A DNA stretch of 64,000 nucleotides from Stieleria mannarensis (GTDB lineage: Bacteria > Planctomycetota > Planctomycetia > Pirellulales > Pirellulaceae). Position 1 is the stretch's first letter; the number at the start of each line of letters is the position of its first letter. Both the position numbers and the translations under genes were made by a program. Where the stretch lies: NCBI RefSeq assembly GCF_014154935.1, contig NZ_JACEHH010000002.1, forward strand, positions 62,001 through 126,000. Reading direction: 5' to 3'. Positions 27,681 to 36,245 of this stretch are shown here, one piece after another. Under the pieces are notes generated by a model that saw only the letters and a list, made by a program, of their open reading frames with translations, was not told where the DNA came from and ran no database searches.

Positions 27681-28325
27681 CTATTCAGGTAAAGGCAAAT
27701 CAACGGGCGTGTCGACTTCCGTCGAATCATCCGTTGCAGTGTTTGATCTCAGGACAGATTCTTCATCTGCGACGTCGGGGACATTGACGGCGTCCAGCAA
27801 GCCATTGATTTCCTGTTCGATGAATGTCGAAAACGCCGCGCGGTCGCTGACCAGGCCCCAGACCTGATCGAGCCGTTTCCACTCAGCCAGCTCACCGTTT
27901 TGAACTCGAGTCAGAACGACAACCGGCATGACAATCTGGAACTGTTCTCTCAGCTGCGAATGGTTGTCGTCTTCATAGTTGAGTGTCTTCCAGCCAACCG
28001 TGCCGTCTTTCAATTCGGCAGCGAATTCGGACTGAACGACTTCCAGTGTCTGAGACTCGATCGCGCGACAGGTGGCGCATCGGGTGTTGCTGAAGAAATA
28101 GTTGACGACCACGCCATTTTCGGTTTCGACGGCGTTCGAGCCGGTGATCGGCGCTGCGGTCAACACTCCCGCAGAGTTCAACGTCTCCAGTTGGTCGGCA
28201 ATGCGGGCCAGTTGAGGCTCGATCGAGCGAATCGCCTGGTTGTCGAGCGAACGGGCGATCAGGACAACGATCGTTGCCGAGAAAAACGAAAGCAATGCAA
28301 TGGATAGTGATGTTTTAAGGTCCAC
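27681..28325 (-). CDS. Second ArsF-like membrane-anchored thiol protein
   Basis: 214 residues. An N-terminal membrane anchor (IALLSFFSATIVVLIA), a helical stretch, then VVVNYFFSNTRCATCRAIE with CATC at 83-86 and GWKTLNYEDDNHSQLREQF; the end is acidic and Thr/Ser-rich. The start is GTG 28325 with AAGGATTGGA upstream. Similar to, but longer and more diverged than, the neighbour at 27236, so this looks like duplication with specialisation. Likely periplasmic thiol chemistry within the ars-type cluster. Confidence 0.7.
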   Translation of the reverse strand: MDLKTSLSIALLSFFSATIVVLIARSLDNQAIRSIEPQLARIADQLETLNSAGVLTAAPITGSNAVETENGVVVNYFFSNTRCATCRAIESQTLEVVQSEFAAELKDGTVGWKTLNYEDDNHSQLREQFQIVMPVVVLTRVQNGELAEWKRLDQVWGLVSDRAAFSTFIEQEINGLLDAVNVPDVADEESVLRSNTATDDSTEVDTPVDLPLPE

Positions 28326-28383
28326 AGTTCCAATCCTTGGTCGGTTTGTGAATGCCTTGCACGTGATCGATTCAGCACAAGGC

Positions 28384-28551
28384 TCATGCAGGGCGGATTT
28401 TTTCCATGACGGCGGAAAGCTTGGCTTGCATGGCTTCCCGCATCACCGGTTCGAACTCCGCCAAGGGTTTGACCGGTATCAGGTCGTTGACCTCGTCGGT
28501 CGTCAGGCCAGAAAACCGATCGAATTGGAAAACATGGTTCATCTCCATCAT
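28384..28551 (-). CDS. Small ORF inside the ars-type cluster, 55 residues
   Basis: Reads MMEMNHVFQFDRFSGLTTDE, then VNDLIPVKPLAEFEPVMREA and MQAKLSAVMEKIRPA, stop TGA. It sits in the same direction, 18 bases after the mini-thioredoxin stop and about 60 bases before the second ArsF-like gene. The sequence is balanced and helix-prone with no Cys. The start may be ATG 28551, 28548 or 28542. No known family; coding is supported by the operon position and composition only. Confidence 0.5.
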   Translation of the reverse strand: MMEMNHVFQFDRFSGLTTDEVNDLIPVKPLAEFEPVMREAMQAKLSAVMEKIRPA

Positions 28552-28569
28552 CAGACAGGTTGCGACACG

Positions 28570-28806
28570 CTACTGCGGAAGTACTTGGATGATTTCGTCG
28601 GGCGAAGCGATCTTGCCGACAAACTTGACTTGGCCATCGATCGCCAGCGCCGGCGTGCTCATCACTCCGTATTTGACGATCTCGTTGATGTCTTCGATCT
28701 TTTCGACCTCTGCCTCAACGTTGGCCTGCTTGAGCGCCGACTCGGCGTTTTCTTTCAGCGCAAGACACTTTCTGCATCCGGTTCCGAGAATTTGAATCTT
28801 GGTCAT
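28570..28806 (-). CDS. Mini-thioredoxin (small redox disulfide protein)
   Basis: 78 residues. MTKIQILGTGCRKCLALKEN contains the CRKC pair at residues 11-14 right after the first strand; the rest has EAEVEKIEDINEIVKYGVMS, cis-Pro TPALAIDGQVKFVG, and a final helix, a full thioredoxin fold without extension. Cytoplasmic. It lies 12 bases after the permease gene. Such proteins accompany ArsP-type permeases and probably handle thiol/arsenical electrons. Confidence 0.85.
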   Translation of the reverse strand: MTKIQILGTGCRKCLALKENAESALKQANVEAEVEKIEDINEIVKYGVMSTPALAIDGQVKFVGKIASPDEIIQVLPQ

Positions 28807-28817
28807 GATGGTTCCCT

Positions 28818-30230
28818 TTACGGTTCAAGGAGATTGGTTGAAGAATTTGAAAGCTCGGCAATGGTTTCAATGCCGAGGTTCGATTCAGACGGAAAGAACG
28901 ATCCATAGGTCATGCCTGCGACCGTCGCCATGACGACAACCAGAGCGACGAAGACGGCTGTTTTTTTGTTTCCGATCACGCCGCGGATCACCAAGATGCT
29001 CGGCAGCGACAAGGCTGGCCCCGCAAGCAACAGCGCGAGCGCCGGTCCCGAAGCCATGCCGTTTTGCATCAGGGCTTCCAGGATCGGGACTTCCGTCAGC
29101 GTTGCGAAGTAAAACAAACATCCGACGACCGACGCGATCAGATTCGACAACAGACTGTTGTCACCGACGAGCGAGGCGACTTGTTTCTCGGGAATCAAGG
29201 CACCCAAGAATCCGACGACAAACACGCCGCCAAAGAGCAGTGGGATCAGCAACTTGGAGAACTCCCAGGTGTTGCCCATCCACTCACGAAAATCCTCGCG
29301 GTCCAGCCAGATCAAACTCATCACTGCAACAACGATCCCCATCGCGCCGGCGAGATACCAGCGATGGTGGTGGATTTGTGTGACCCAGGTATCGACGTCT
29401 TCGATGCTTGTGATTTCTGATTTCGACAATCGAACCACTTCGGAAGCCTCGTGCCCCAGCACCGCGGATTTGAGCCGAAGGTCATAGGTTTCCAAGGTCT
29501 CGTACTGCAGCGTGGCGGCGAACTGCGTGCCATCGGTCAATTGCACCTGCTTGTCGCCCGGGTTGAACCAATCGCTGAAGATCAGAAAGGCGAGCATTGC
29601 GGTAAGCATCGAGGCCGATTGCCAGAGCGGACGCTTCGACGCGGGCGGATCGGGCAACGCCATCGTCACCTCGGTCCGCTCCTGTTCGCTTTCACGAAAG
29701 AAGACGCCCATCAACAATCCGATGATGACCCCGAAAACAATCGCACCGATCACCCGGGCGACCCCCAGTTCAAAGCCGAGCACACGGGCGGTCAAAAAAA
29801 TCGCCAAGACATTGATCGCCGGCCCGGCGTACAAAAAACAGGCGGCGGGCCCCAGACCGGCTCCAATTCGATAGATCCCGGCAAACATCGGTAACACGCT
29901 GCAGGAACAGACCGCCAGCACCGTCCCGGACACCGAAGCGACCGAGTAGGCTTCGGCTTTGTTCGCCTTCGGTCCCAAGTGTTTCAGCACCGCTTCTTTC
30001 GTCAGAAACGTCGTGATGGCGCCTGCGATGAACAGGGCGGGCACGACACATGCCAGCGTGTGGTTGCGGGCGTACCACTGCAACAGCAAGAAGGCCTCAA
30101 CGATCGCGCCGGTCACCTTTGTCGCCAGCGGGTCGGAGGCTGCGTCAAATTGTGGCGTCGCCAAGGGGACGAAGTAGGCAAACAGGAAGACGCCGAGGAA
30201 CGCGGCGAAGATTTTCCATTCTCGAGTCAT
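28818..30230 (-). CDS. ArsP-like permease (organoarsenical or metal efflux)
   Basis: 470 residues with about ten membrane segments. The CSCS motif in SGTVLAVCSCSVLPMFAGIYRIGAGLGP and the repeated ACFLYAGPAINVLAIFL region are family hallmarks; the second half repeats this with FFATLTEVPILEALMQNGMASGPALALLLAGPALSLPSI. A large soluble insertion (residues ~215-280) carries charged beta strands. It follows an inverted repeat at 30251-30274 and uses GGGGG upstream of ATG 30230. Likely exporter of trivalent organoarsenicals, but relatives move copper or zinc. Confidence 0.78.
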   Translation of the reverse strand: MTREWKIFAAFLGVFLFAYFVPLATPQFDAASDPLATKVTGAIVEAFLLLQWYARNHTLACVVPALFIAGAITTFLTKEAVLKHLGPKANKAEAYSVASVSGTVLAVCSCSVLPMFAGIYRIGAGLGPAACFLYAGPAINVLAIFLTARVLGFELGVARVIGAIVFGVIIGLLMGVFFRESEQERTEVTMALPDPPASKRPLWQSASMLTAMLAFLIFSDWFNPGDKQVQLTDGTQFAATLQYETLETYDLRLKSAVLGHEASEVVRLSKSEITSIEDVDTWVTQIHHHRWYLAGAMGIVVAVMSLIWLDREDFREWMGNTWEFSKLLIPLLFGGVFVVGFLGALIPEKQVASLVGDNSLLSNLIASVVGCLFYFATLTEVPILEALMQNGMASGPALALLLAGPALSLPSILVIRGVIGNKKTAVFVALVVVMATVAGMTYGSFFPSESNLGIETIAELSNSSTNLLEP

Positions 30231-30250
30231 TTTGGACCCCCATCGTATAC

Positions 30251-30274
30251 TTGCTTATTTGCACAAATAAGCAA
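30251..30274. promoter_or_regulatory. Perfect inverted repeat, probable ArsR operator
   Basis: TTGCTTATTT (30251-30260), GCAC spacer, AAATAAGCAA (30265-30274): perfect 10+10 dyad, AT-rich in a GC-rich region, 20 bases upstream of the permease ATG and 24 bases beyond the arsR stop. Its symmetry and place fit an ArsR/SmtB operator. Confidence 0.65.
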
Positions 30275-30298
30275 ATGAGGTGCCAAAAAAAATCGCTC

Positions 30299-30622
30299 TT
30301 AAGAGAGCACGTTCCGTTGCTGGTCGACCTGGCACTTCACCACCGACTCGATACAACCGAACAATTGGCTTAAACACTTGACGCGCAGGCGGTAGAAGAC
30401 CATTTGGCCACGTTTTTCACTTTCCACGATCCCGGCATTCTTCAGCTGCGTCAGGTGACGAGAGACCGTCGAAATATCGGTACCGATCGCTTCGGTCAGG
30501 TCGCAAACGCACACCTGATCGTGCTCTGACAGCACATCGACCAATTTCAAGCGCGCGGGATGGGCCAAGGCCTTGAGCACCTTGGCCCGCGTTTCGTACT
30601 TGGCTGTTTCGGTCTTGTCCAT
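30299..30622 (-). CDS. ArsR/SmtB-family metalloregulator
   Basis: 107 residues. Winged helix-turn-helix (KVLKALAHPARLKLVDVLSEH, DISTVSRHLTQLKNAGIVESEKRGQMVFYRLR). The metal/metalloid site is VCVCDL with Cys38 and Cys40; three more Cys at about 83, 90 and 97 lie in the C-terminal helix. This resembles arsenic-binding repressors. ATG 30622 is preferred; the upstream 16 codons are not family-like. It precedes the permease in the same direction, separated by the dyad at 30251. Expected to repress the cluster and release on As(III) or organoarsenicals. Confidence 0.88.
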   Translation of the reverse strand: MDKTETAKYETRAKVLKALAHPARLKLVDVLSEHDQVCVCDLTEAIGTDISTVSRHLTQLKNAGIVESEKRGQMVFYRLRVKCLSQLFGCIESVVKCQVDQQRNVLS

Positions 30623-30751
30623 CGGGTTCCCATCGGGATCCTTGCGTGTCTGGTGCTTTGGCAACCGCAATTCTAAGGCTTGCTCAATAGAATCGGAAAT
30701 GGATTCGGGAACCAGAAGCGATTGATCACGCTGACCCGTGGGACGGTGGTA

Positions 30752-31381
30752 TCAATTCACTGTCGAATTCACGACGACTTGATTGTCAACCTGGCGGACG
30801 CCGGGCTCGAGTCGCATCAGCAATTCGCTCATGCGGCGGTCTTTCTCGTTGGCGACGGTGCCGCTCAGGATAGCGGTTTGTCCGTCCATGGTGACGTTGA
30901 CGCCAGGAATGCGGCTGCTGTAGGGCAGGCGATCGAGCGTCCGACGTGCGGATTGTTGAACCTGGGCTGCCGGTCGTGGGGGGATGTCGATCGCCGAGCG
31001 GAGTCGAACGCGGATGATCGGTTTTTCGCTCGAGGCGCCTTGGCCTCCGAAGGCACCGCCCAGGGCACCAAACAAGCCTCCCAGGCCGCCACCGAAACCA
31101 CCGCCACCGCCGCCAATCCCGCCGGTCGCACGCCCCGCCGTGCCTGTGCCGGCTTCGGCGGCGAGTCCAAAGCCTTGCGTGGAGGCCGTGCCGACCGAAT
31201 CACCACGCTCGATGCCTTCAAAGGCACTCATGTCCGGTTCGACGCCTTCGAATTGGGTTCCGCCGGTACCTTCCGCCTCATCTTGGGCCTGTGCGACCCC
31301 ACTGCCGGCGACAAAAACGCTCGCCAAGACAACGATCGAGAACCAGCGGCAAAAGCGAGTGATTTGATTCAGGGAGACCAT
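30752..31381 (-). CDS. Secreted BON-domain protein with Gly-rich linker
   Basis: 209 residues. Signal peptide (FSIVVLASVFVAGSGVAQAQ), a Glu/Thr region, a striking Gly stretch (residues ~90-115, GGIGGGGGGFGGGLGG...), and a C-terminal BON domain (VQQSARRTLDRLPYSSRIPGVNVTMDGQTAILSGTVANEKDRRMSEL). BON domains bind membranes or ligands. It lies on the opposite strand to the next gene and is not part of the ars cluster. Role unknown. Confidence 0.75.
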   Translation of the reverse strand: MVSLNQITRFCRWFSIVVLASVFVAGSGVAQAQDEAEGTGGTQFEGVEPDMSAFEGIERGDSVGTASTQGFGLAAEAGTGTAGRATGGIGGGGGGFGGGLGGLFGALGGAFGGQGASSEKPIIRVRLRSAIDIPPRPAAQVQQSARRTLDRLPYSSRIPGVNVTMDGQTAILSGTVANEKDRRMSELLMRLEPGVRQVDNQVVVNSTVN

Positions 31382-31573
31382 GAGCGGACCTTGGACGATA
31401 GTGCGGGCAACCAGATTTCAAGATCTGATACGTTAGTTTAACATCCGGCGCCCTGAAACGTTTCGGATTTAGCCGAGCAGGCTTCGGGCGTTTGCAACCA
31501 AGATCGAACCCGGAAAATCGAATCAGCCGTCACATCCCGTCCAATCTTCCCAGCGTTTTTCCCCTAATCTACG

Positions 31574-33514
31574 ATGCCGAAACCGATGTTACTCTCTCCT
31601 CCAGATCTCGTATTACGCCCCCGGCGTTCCGCCGTCGTGTCGGTGCTGGTGTGCTTGATGATGGCCGCTGGACCGCTGGCGACCGCCGCGGACAGTAAAC
31701 CGGATGCCGACGCTGCCCCTGGAGCACCGCGTTTGTTACCAAGTGATACACTCGTCTACATCCGTCTGGACAGTGCCGACGACCTGCGGACCCAAATGGA
31801 CAAGACGTCGATCGGCAAGATGATCGACGACCCCAAAATGAGGCCCTTTGCCGATCAGTTTTATGCGACCGCCCGCGATCTGTTTGACGAAATCAGCGAT
31901 CGGGTCGGGGTGAACCTGGACGAGTTGTTGGCCATTCCGCACGGCCAAGTCGCCTTTGCGATCCACCCGGTCAAGCCTCAGGATGAAGACGAAAAGCCCG
32001 AGATCCAAGCCAGGGAAAACGAAGACCAAACGGAGTTGGAGGCGCGCCGCGAACGCCAAAAGCGGCGCGAGCTGTATTCCTTCGGCGCAACCCTGATCAT
32101 CGATGCGGACAAGAGCATCCCGCAATTGATGTCGATCGTCGAACGGTTCGAGGAACAGGTCCTCAACGGCGGCTACGTTCGCCGCGTCCGCGAGATCGAC
32201 TCGACCGAGGTCATCCGTCTGTTGCCCGGACGGTACGGTCAGCAGCCGATCGAGTTCTTTGAACGAGACGGCACGCTGGTGATCGGCGTCGGGAATTCGA
32301 CCGCGCAAGACGTCCTAAATCATTGGCTGGAAAAGAGCGACGAACCGACGCTGGCCGACAGTGCGAAATTCGGATCGATCATGTCACGTTGCATCGGTGC
32401 CGAAGAAACGCGGCCGCAACTGACGTTCTTTGTCGATCCCCACGCCATCGTCGACCGGGTGATCAAACGCAGCGGTTCATTGACGGCCGGATTCATCTGG
32501 CCGGTCATCCAGGACTTGGGGGCCAATCGCATCGGCGGGATCGGCGGCAGTTCGTTTTCCGGCGGTGACGTGTTCGAAGGCATCGCACACTACCACATCA
32601 AAATCGATCCGCCACGCGACGGCGTGCTGGGCGTGTTGCGACCGGAAACCGGCGACACGACGCCGCCGAACTGGGTTCCCGATTCCGTTGCCGGATACAC
32701 GTCGATTACTTGGGACTTTGAAAAGGCCTACGAAAACGTCGGCAAGGTGATCGACAAACTGCAACAACGCACCGACGCACTTCAAGAACTCGTTGAAACA
32801 CCGATCGAAAAACGACTGGGCGTGAAACTGCGAGAAGATTTGCTCGAAAACATCACCGGCCGACTGGTGCGGGTGACTTGGATGGAACAGCCCATTCGAT
32901 TCAACAGCGGCGTTACCGTGTTGGCGCTCGAAATGAAGGACACGACCAAAACGAAGTCCAGCCTTGCCCAGATCCGCGATCGCATGCCAAACCAGATGAA
33001 GGTTGATTCGATCAGCGGGCACGTCGTTTACCGTCTTCGCGGCCCTGGCGAAAACTTTCCCAAGAACATGCGGCGTCCCGAACCGAGTTTCATGGTGCTG
33101 GGGAAATGGTTGATCTATGCCGACAGCACCCAGTTCATGGAAAAGGCCGCACTGGCCGAGGCGGGCAACTTGCCACGTCTGGTCCAGTTGCCCGAGTATG
33201 ATTTGGTGGCCAGTGAATTGGGTGGCAAGCTGGACGGCGAGTCACCGTTCTTGCTGTCGTTCATCGACGGTGCCCAGGGGATCCGCGTGATTTATGATCT
33301 GGCCAAGGACGAAAACTCGCGAAATATGATTCGCCGGGCGGGTGAAAACAACATCGTCGCGCGGAAGTTTTCCGAGCTTTTGGATCAAAACGAGTTGCCG
33401 CCGTTCTCGGAGTTTGAAAAATACTTCGCCCCGACCGGTTTTTTCGGCTACGACGAGCCCGACGGAATCCACTTCGGATTCTTTACTTTGCGGGCCGAGC
33501 CGTTGGATGATTGA
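31574..33514 (+). CDS. Secreted planctomycete protein (DUF3352-like)
   Basis: 646 residues. Signal peptide (VVSVLVCLMMAAGPLATAA). The mature protein begins LLPSDTLVYIRLDSADDLRTQ, followed by long alpha/beta stretches including DELLAIPHGQVAFAIHP, IEFFERDGTLVIGVGNSTAQDV and FLLSFIDGAQGIRVIYDLA. A Glu/Arg-rich insertion (EDEKPEIQARENEDQTELEARRERQ) lies near 140-160. These features recall DUF3352-type proteins; no catalytic residues are evident. Start ATG 31574 with no clear ribosome site. Confidence 0.7.
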   Translation: MPKPMLLSPPDLVLRPRRSAVVSVLVCLMMAAGPLATAADSKPDADAAPGAPRLLPSDTLVYIRLDSADDLRTQMDKTSIGKMIDDPKMRPFADQFYATARDLFDEISDRVGVNLDELLAIPHGQVAFAIHPVKPQDEDEKPEIQARENEDQTELEARRERQKRRELYSFGATLIIDADKSIPQLMSIVERFEEQVLNGGYVRRVREIDSTEVIRLLPGRYGQQPIEFFERDGTLVIGVGNSTAQDVLNHWLEKSDEPTLADSAKFGSIMSRCIGAEETRPQLTFFVDPHAIVDRVIKRSGSLTAGFIWPVIQDLGANRIGGIGGSSFSGGDVFEGIAHYHIKIDPPRDGVLGVLRPETGDTTPPNWVPDSVAGYTSITWDFEKAYENVGKVIDKLQQRTDALQELVETPIEKRLGVKLREDLLENITGRLVRVTWMEQPIRFNSGVTVLALEMKDTTKTKSSLAQIRDRMPNQMKVDSISGHVVYRLRGPGENFPKNMRRPEPSFMVLGKWLIYADSTQFMEKAALAEAGNLPRLVQLPEYDLVASELGGKLDGESPFLLSFIDGAQGIRVIYDLAKDENSRNMIRRAGENNIVARKFSELLDQNELPPFSEFEKYFAPTGFFGYDEPDGIHFGFFTLRAEPLDD

Positions 33515-33582
33515 TCATTGTGGGATAGGCTTCTAGCCTGTCACTCGCGGCGGCTGTCTGGCTAGCTGGACAGCATCATCTC

Positions 33583-33609
33583 ACGTAGCTACGCTCGCCA
33601 GAGCGTGGA
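33583..33609 (+). repeat. REP hairpin, GTAG type (copy 4, left half of pair)
   Basis: GTAG at 33585-33588 and stem ACGCTC-GCCA-GAGCGT (33591-33606). The stem differs from copies 1-2 at paired positions, so pairing is preserved. Confidence 0.78.
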
Positions 33610-33622
33610 AACCGCTGGAGAT

Positions 33623-33648
33623 CCACCTTCTGGCGAAGGTCGCTACGT
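33623..33648 (-). repeat. REP hairpin, inverted (copy 5, right half of pair)
   Basis: Minus-strand copy: stem ACCTTC-TGGC-GAAGGT (33625-33640), GTAG complement at 33643-33646. With copy 4 it forms a head-to-head pair 14 bases apart, a BIME-like unit between the DUF3352-like gene and recG. Confidence 0.78.
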
Positions 33649-33721
33649 TCGCACTGCGATGCACGACGTTTCTTGTACAAAGTGAAACGGCCCATCTGCA
33701 TGCCTCTCCCACCGGAGTGAG

Positions 33722-35881
33722 ATGACGGAGAACTCAAACCCGACGACGCTCGCAACGCCGGCGCAATTCTTGCCGGGCATCGGATCGATGCGCGCCGACA
33801 AACTGGCCAAGATCGGGCTGCGGACCGCCGGCGACCTGTTGTTCTGTTTCCCACGAAATTATGAATTCCCGGCGCCACCGAGCAAGGTCGACCAACTGCG
33901 CGAGGGGCAATCGGCGTCGCTGGTGGGCACGATCGTCGACGCCGAGATTGTTTCTCGAACGCCGGGCAAATCGATTTTCGGCGCCGTCGTGCAGAACGAG
34001 TCCGGCGCGGTCCGAATCGTGTTCTTCAACCAGCCCTTTCGCGCCGAACAAATCACCTTTGACCGCCGCGTCATGATCAGCGGCGAACCGAAGCTGAACG
34101 GGCTGCGCTGGGAATTTGTGCATCCCAAGGTGACGTTGTTGGAAGAGGATGAGGGGATCGCAAAGCCCAAAATCTTGCCGATCTATCCGCTGACCGAAGG
34201 CGTCAAACAAAACGAAATGCGGCGCTATGTCAGCACGGCGATCGACGCGCTGTGCGGGTCGCTGACCGAAGTCTTGCCGAGCGACCTGCGCGACCAAGCG
34301 ACCCAGGCGTTGCGTGCAGCGGAAATCGATCTGCGGATTCCATTGCCGGACATTCACCATGCGATCCGCAGCATCCATTGGCCGGCCGACGCAAGCGACC
34401 TGACCGCGGCGCGAACGCGGTTCGTCTTTCAAGAATTGCTGGTCATGCAACTTGCCCTGGCGATGCGTCGTCGCAAGCTGACGACGGACTTGCGATCCAC
34501 GCCGCTGCCGACATCGGCGATGTTGGATGCGCGGATCACGAACCGATTTCCGTTCGAATTGACCGGCGACCAGAAGGCGGCGATGCTGGCGATCGGACGC
34601 GACATGGGCCGACAATTTCCGATGAACCGGTTGTTGCAAGGCGACGTCGGCAGCGGGAAAACCGTGGTGGCGATCTACGCGATGATGCTGGCCGTCGGCA
34701 ATTCTCATCAAGCGGTGTTGATGGCACCGACGGAGGTCTTGGCCAGGCAGCATTTCCAAACCCTGTCGCGGATGTTGGCCGACAGCCGCGTCCGAATCGG
34801 GCTGCTGTGCGGTTCCCAGGGCGCGGCCGAGCGGCGTGAGACGCTCGAAAAGACGGCCTCGGGGGAAATCGATCTGCTCGTCGGCACGCAATCGCTGCTG
34901 TACGGCATCGAGTTCAGAAGTTTGGGGCTGTGCGTGATCGATGAACAACACAAGTTCGGCGTGCGGCAGCGCGTTCAACTCCGCAGCGGCGGCGTGGATC
35001 CGCATTACTTGGTGATGAGTGCGACGCCGATTCCGCGTTCGGTTGCGATGACGATGTTCGGCGACGTGGATTTGACGACGCTGCGCGAAAAACCGCCGGG
35101 ACGTGGCGGCGTGAACACGTACTTGGGCCGCGACCAGTGGCGTCAGCGTTGGTGGACGTTCGTCAAGAAACAACTCGATGAAGGCCGCCAGGCGTTCGTC
35201 GTCGCGCCCCGGGTGAGTGCTCAGGTCACTGCGACGCAAGGGGATGCGGAGGAGGCGACGACCGAGGAAGACGTCTCGTCGGTGGAATCGGTCTATCGCG
35301 AGCTGTGCAGCGGTGAGCTGGCAGGATACCAGGTCGGGCTGCTTCACGGACGGCTTTCCAGCGACGAAAAACGTGCGGTGATGGAAGCGTTTGCCGACGG
35401 AGAGACGGACGTTTTGGTCAGCACGACCGTGATCGAAGTCGGCATCGATGTGCCCAATGCGACTGTGATGACCATCCTGGGCGCCCAGCGTTTCGGGTTG
35501 GCCCAGTTGCACCAACTCCGCGGACGGGTCTCCCGCGGCACCCATGCCGGTCACGTGTGTGTGTTTACCGACGGGGAACAATCACCGGAGGAGTTCGAGC
35601 GATTGAAAGTGTTCGAAGACACCAGCGACGGATTCGAACTGGCCGAAGCCGATTTCAAAATGCGCGGCCCCGGTGACGTGTTCGGGGCGCGTCAAAGCGG
35701 GCTGCCGCCGATGCGGATCGCCGACGTGATGAACGACATCGACGTGCTGCAGGTCGCCCGCGAGATCGCACAGGCGACGATCGACGAAGACCCCGAGTTG
35801 TCCGATCCCAAGTGGCAGCCGCTCAAGAAGCAACTGATGCGGCGCTACGGCAAGCGGCTCGACCTAGGCGACGTCGCGTAG
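33722..35881 (+). CDS. recG: ATP-dependent DNA helicase RecG
   Basis: 719 residues, normal for RecG. The N-terminal wedge/OB region (residues ~1-270) includes LPGIGSMRADKLAKIGLRTAGDLLFCFPRNYE. Walker A GDVGSGKT is at 307-314, the DEQH box (CVIDEQHKFGVRQR) at 407-410, and MSATPIPRS, VSTTVIEVGIDVPNAT, QLRGRVSRG complete the helicase motifs. RecG remodels stalled replication forks and Holliday junctions. Start ATG 33722 has GGAGTGAG just upstream. The gene stands alone, preceded by a REP pair and followed by a ~204-bp repeat element. Confidence 0.96.
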   Translation: MTENSNPTTLATPAQFLPGIGSMRADKLAKIGLRTAGDLLFCFPRNYEFPAPPSKVDQLREGQSASLVGTIVDAEIVSRTPGKSIFGAVVQNESGAVRIVFFNQPFRAEQITFDRRVMISGEPKLNGLRWEFVHPKVTLLEEDEGIAKPKILPIYPLTEGVKQNEMRRYVSTAIDALCGSLTEVLPSDLRDQATQALRAAEIDLRIPLPDIHHAIRSIHWPADASDLTAARTRFVFQELLVMQLALAMRRRKLTTDLRSTPLPTSAMLDARITNRFPFELTGDQKAAMLAIGRDMGRQFPMNRLLQGDVGSGKTVVAIYAMMLAVGNSHQAVLMAPTEVLARQHFQTLSRMLADSRVRIGLLCGSQGAAERRETLEKTASGEIDLLVGTQSLLYGIEFRSLGLCVIDEQHKFGVRQRVQLRSGGVDPHYLVMSATPIPRSVAMTMFGDVDLTTLREKPPGRGGVNTYLGRDQWRQRWWTFVKKQLDEGRQAFVVAPRVSAQVTATQGDAEEATTEEDVSSVESVYRELCSGELAGYQVGLLHGRLSSDEKRAVMEAFADGETDVLVSTTVIEVGIDVPNATVMTILGAQRFGLAQLHQLRGRVSRGTHAGHVCVFTDGEQSPEEFERLKVFEDTSDGFELAEADFKMRGPGDVFGARQSGLPPMRIADVMNDIDVLQVAREIAQATIDEDPELSDPKWQPLKKQLMRRYGKRLDLGDVA

Positions 35882-35922
35882 GGAAGGGTATCGGCACCAA
35901 GTTAAGAATTAACCCTCGCTCG

Positions 35923-36126
35923 AGAGGTCGTGCGGTTTTCAGAATTAACCCTCCCTGGCAGGGAGGGTCGAGCGTAGCGAGGGGAGGGGCGATTCGTGGT
36001 GGTGGTAGAGTGCTTCCGAGCCACAACGAACCCTCCCCGCTCCGAGCGCTCACTCCTCCGCGACCCTCACTTAGGGAGGGTGAAGTCGAAAACGTTTGTT
36101 AAATCAGAGGTTAAAAACCGCACGAC
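35923..36126. repeat. MITE-like element with AGGTCGTGCGG ends (copy 1)
   Basis: Arms AGAGGTCGTGCGGTTTT (35923) and AAAACCGCACGAC (36114-36126) are inverted. Inside are GGGAGGGT/ACCCTCCC palindromes. Non-coding. Two related copies exist at 51837 and 59977. It fills most of the 35882-36245 gap. Confidence 0.8.
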
Positions 36127-36245
36127 AGCTGGAAGGGAGGGTGAAGTGTCGGTAGGTCACGCTGCGTGCGACGATCACCCTATGGGGCCGGTACCTCCAA
36201 CCTGCAAGTTGCAATGTTCACGTTGCAATTTGCAATCGTCCCGCC

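Noticed and set aside
30670-30693. ATTCTA/TAGAAT inverted repeat upstream of arsR
   Set aside because: Only six paired bases and unlike the dyad at 30251; too weak to call an operator.
33734-35581. 615-codon open frame antisense to recG
   Set aside because: High-GC third positions leave the complementary frame open; the translation is Arg/Gln/His-rich and lacks any domain, while the plus strand is clearly RecG.
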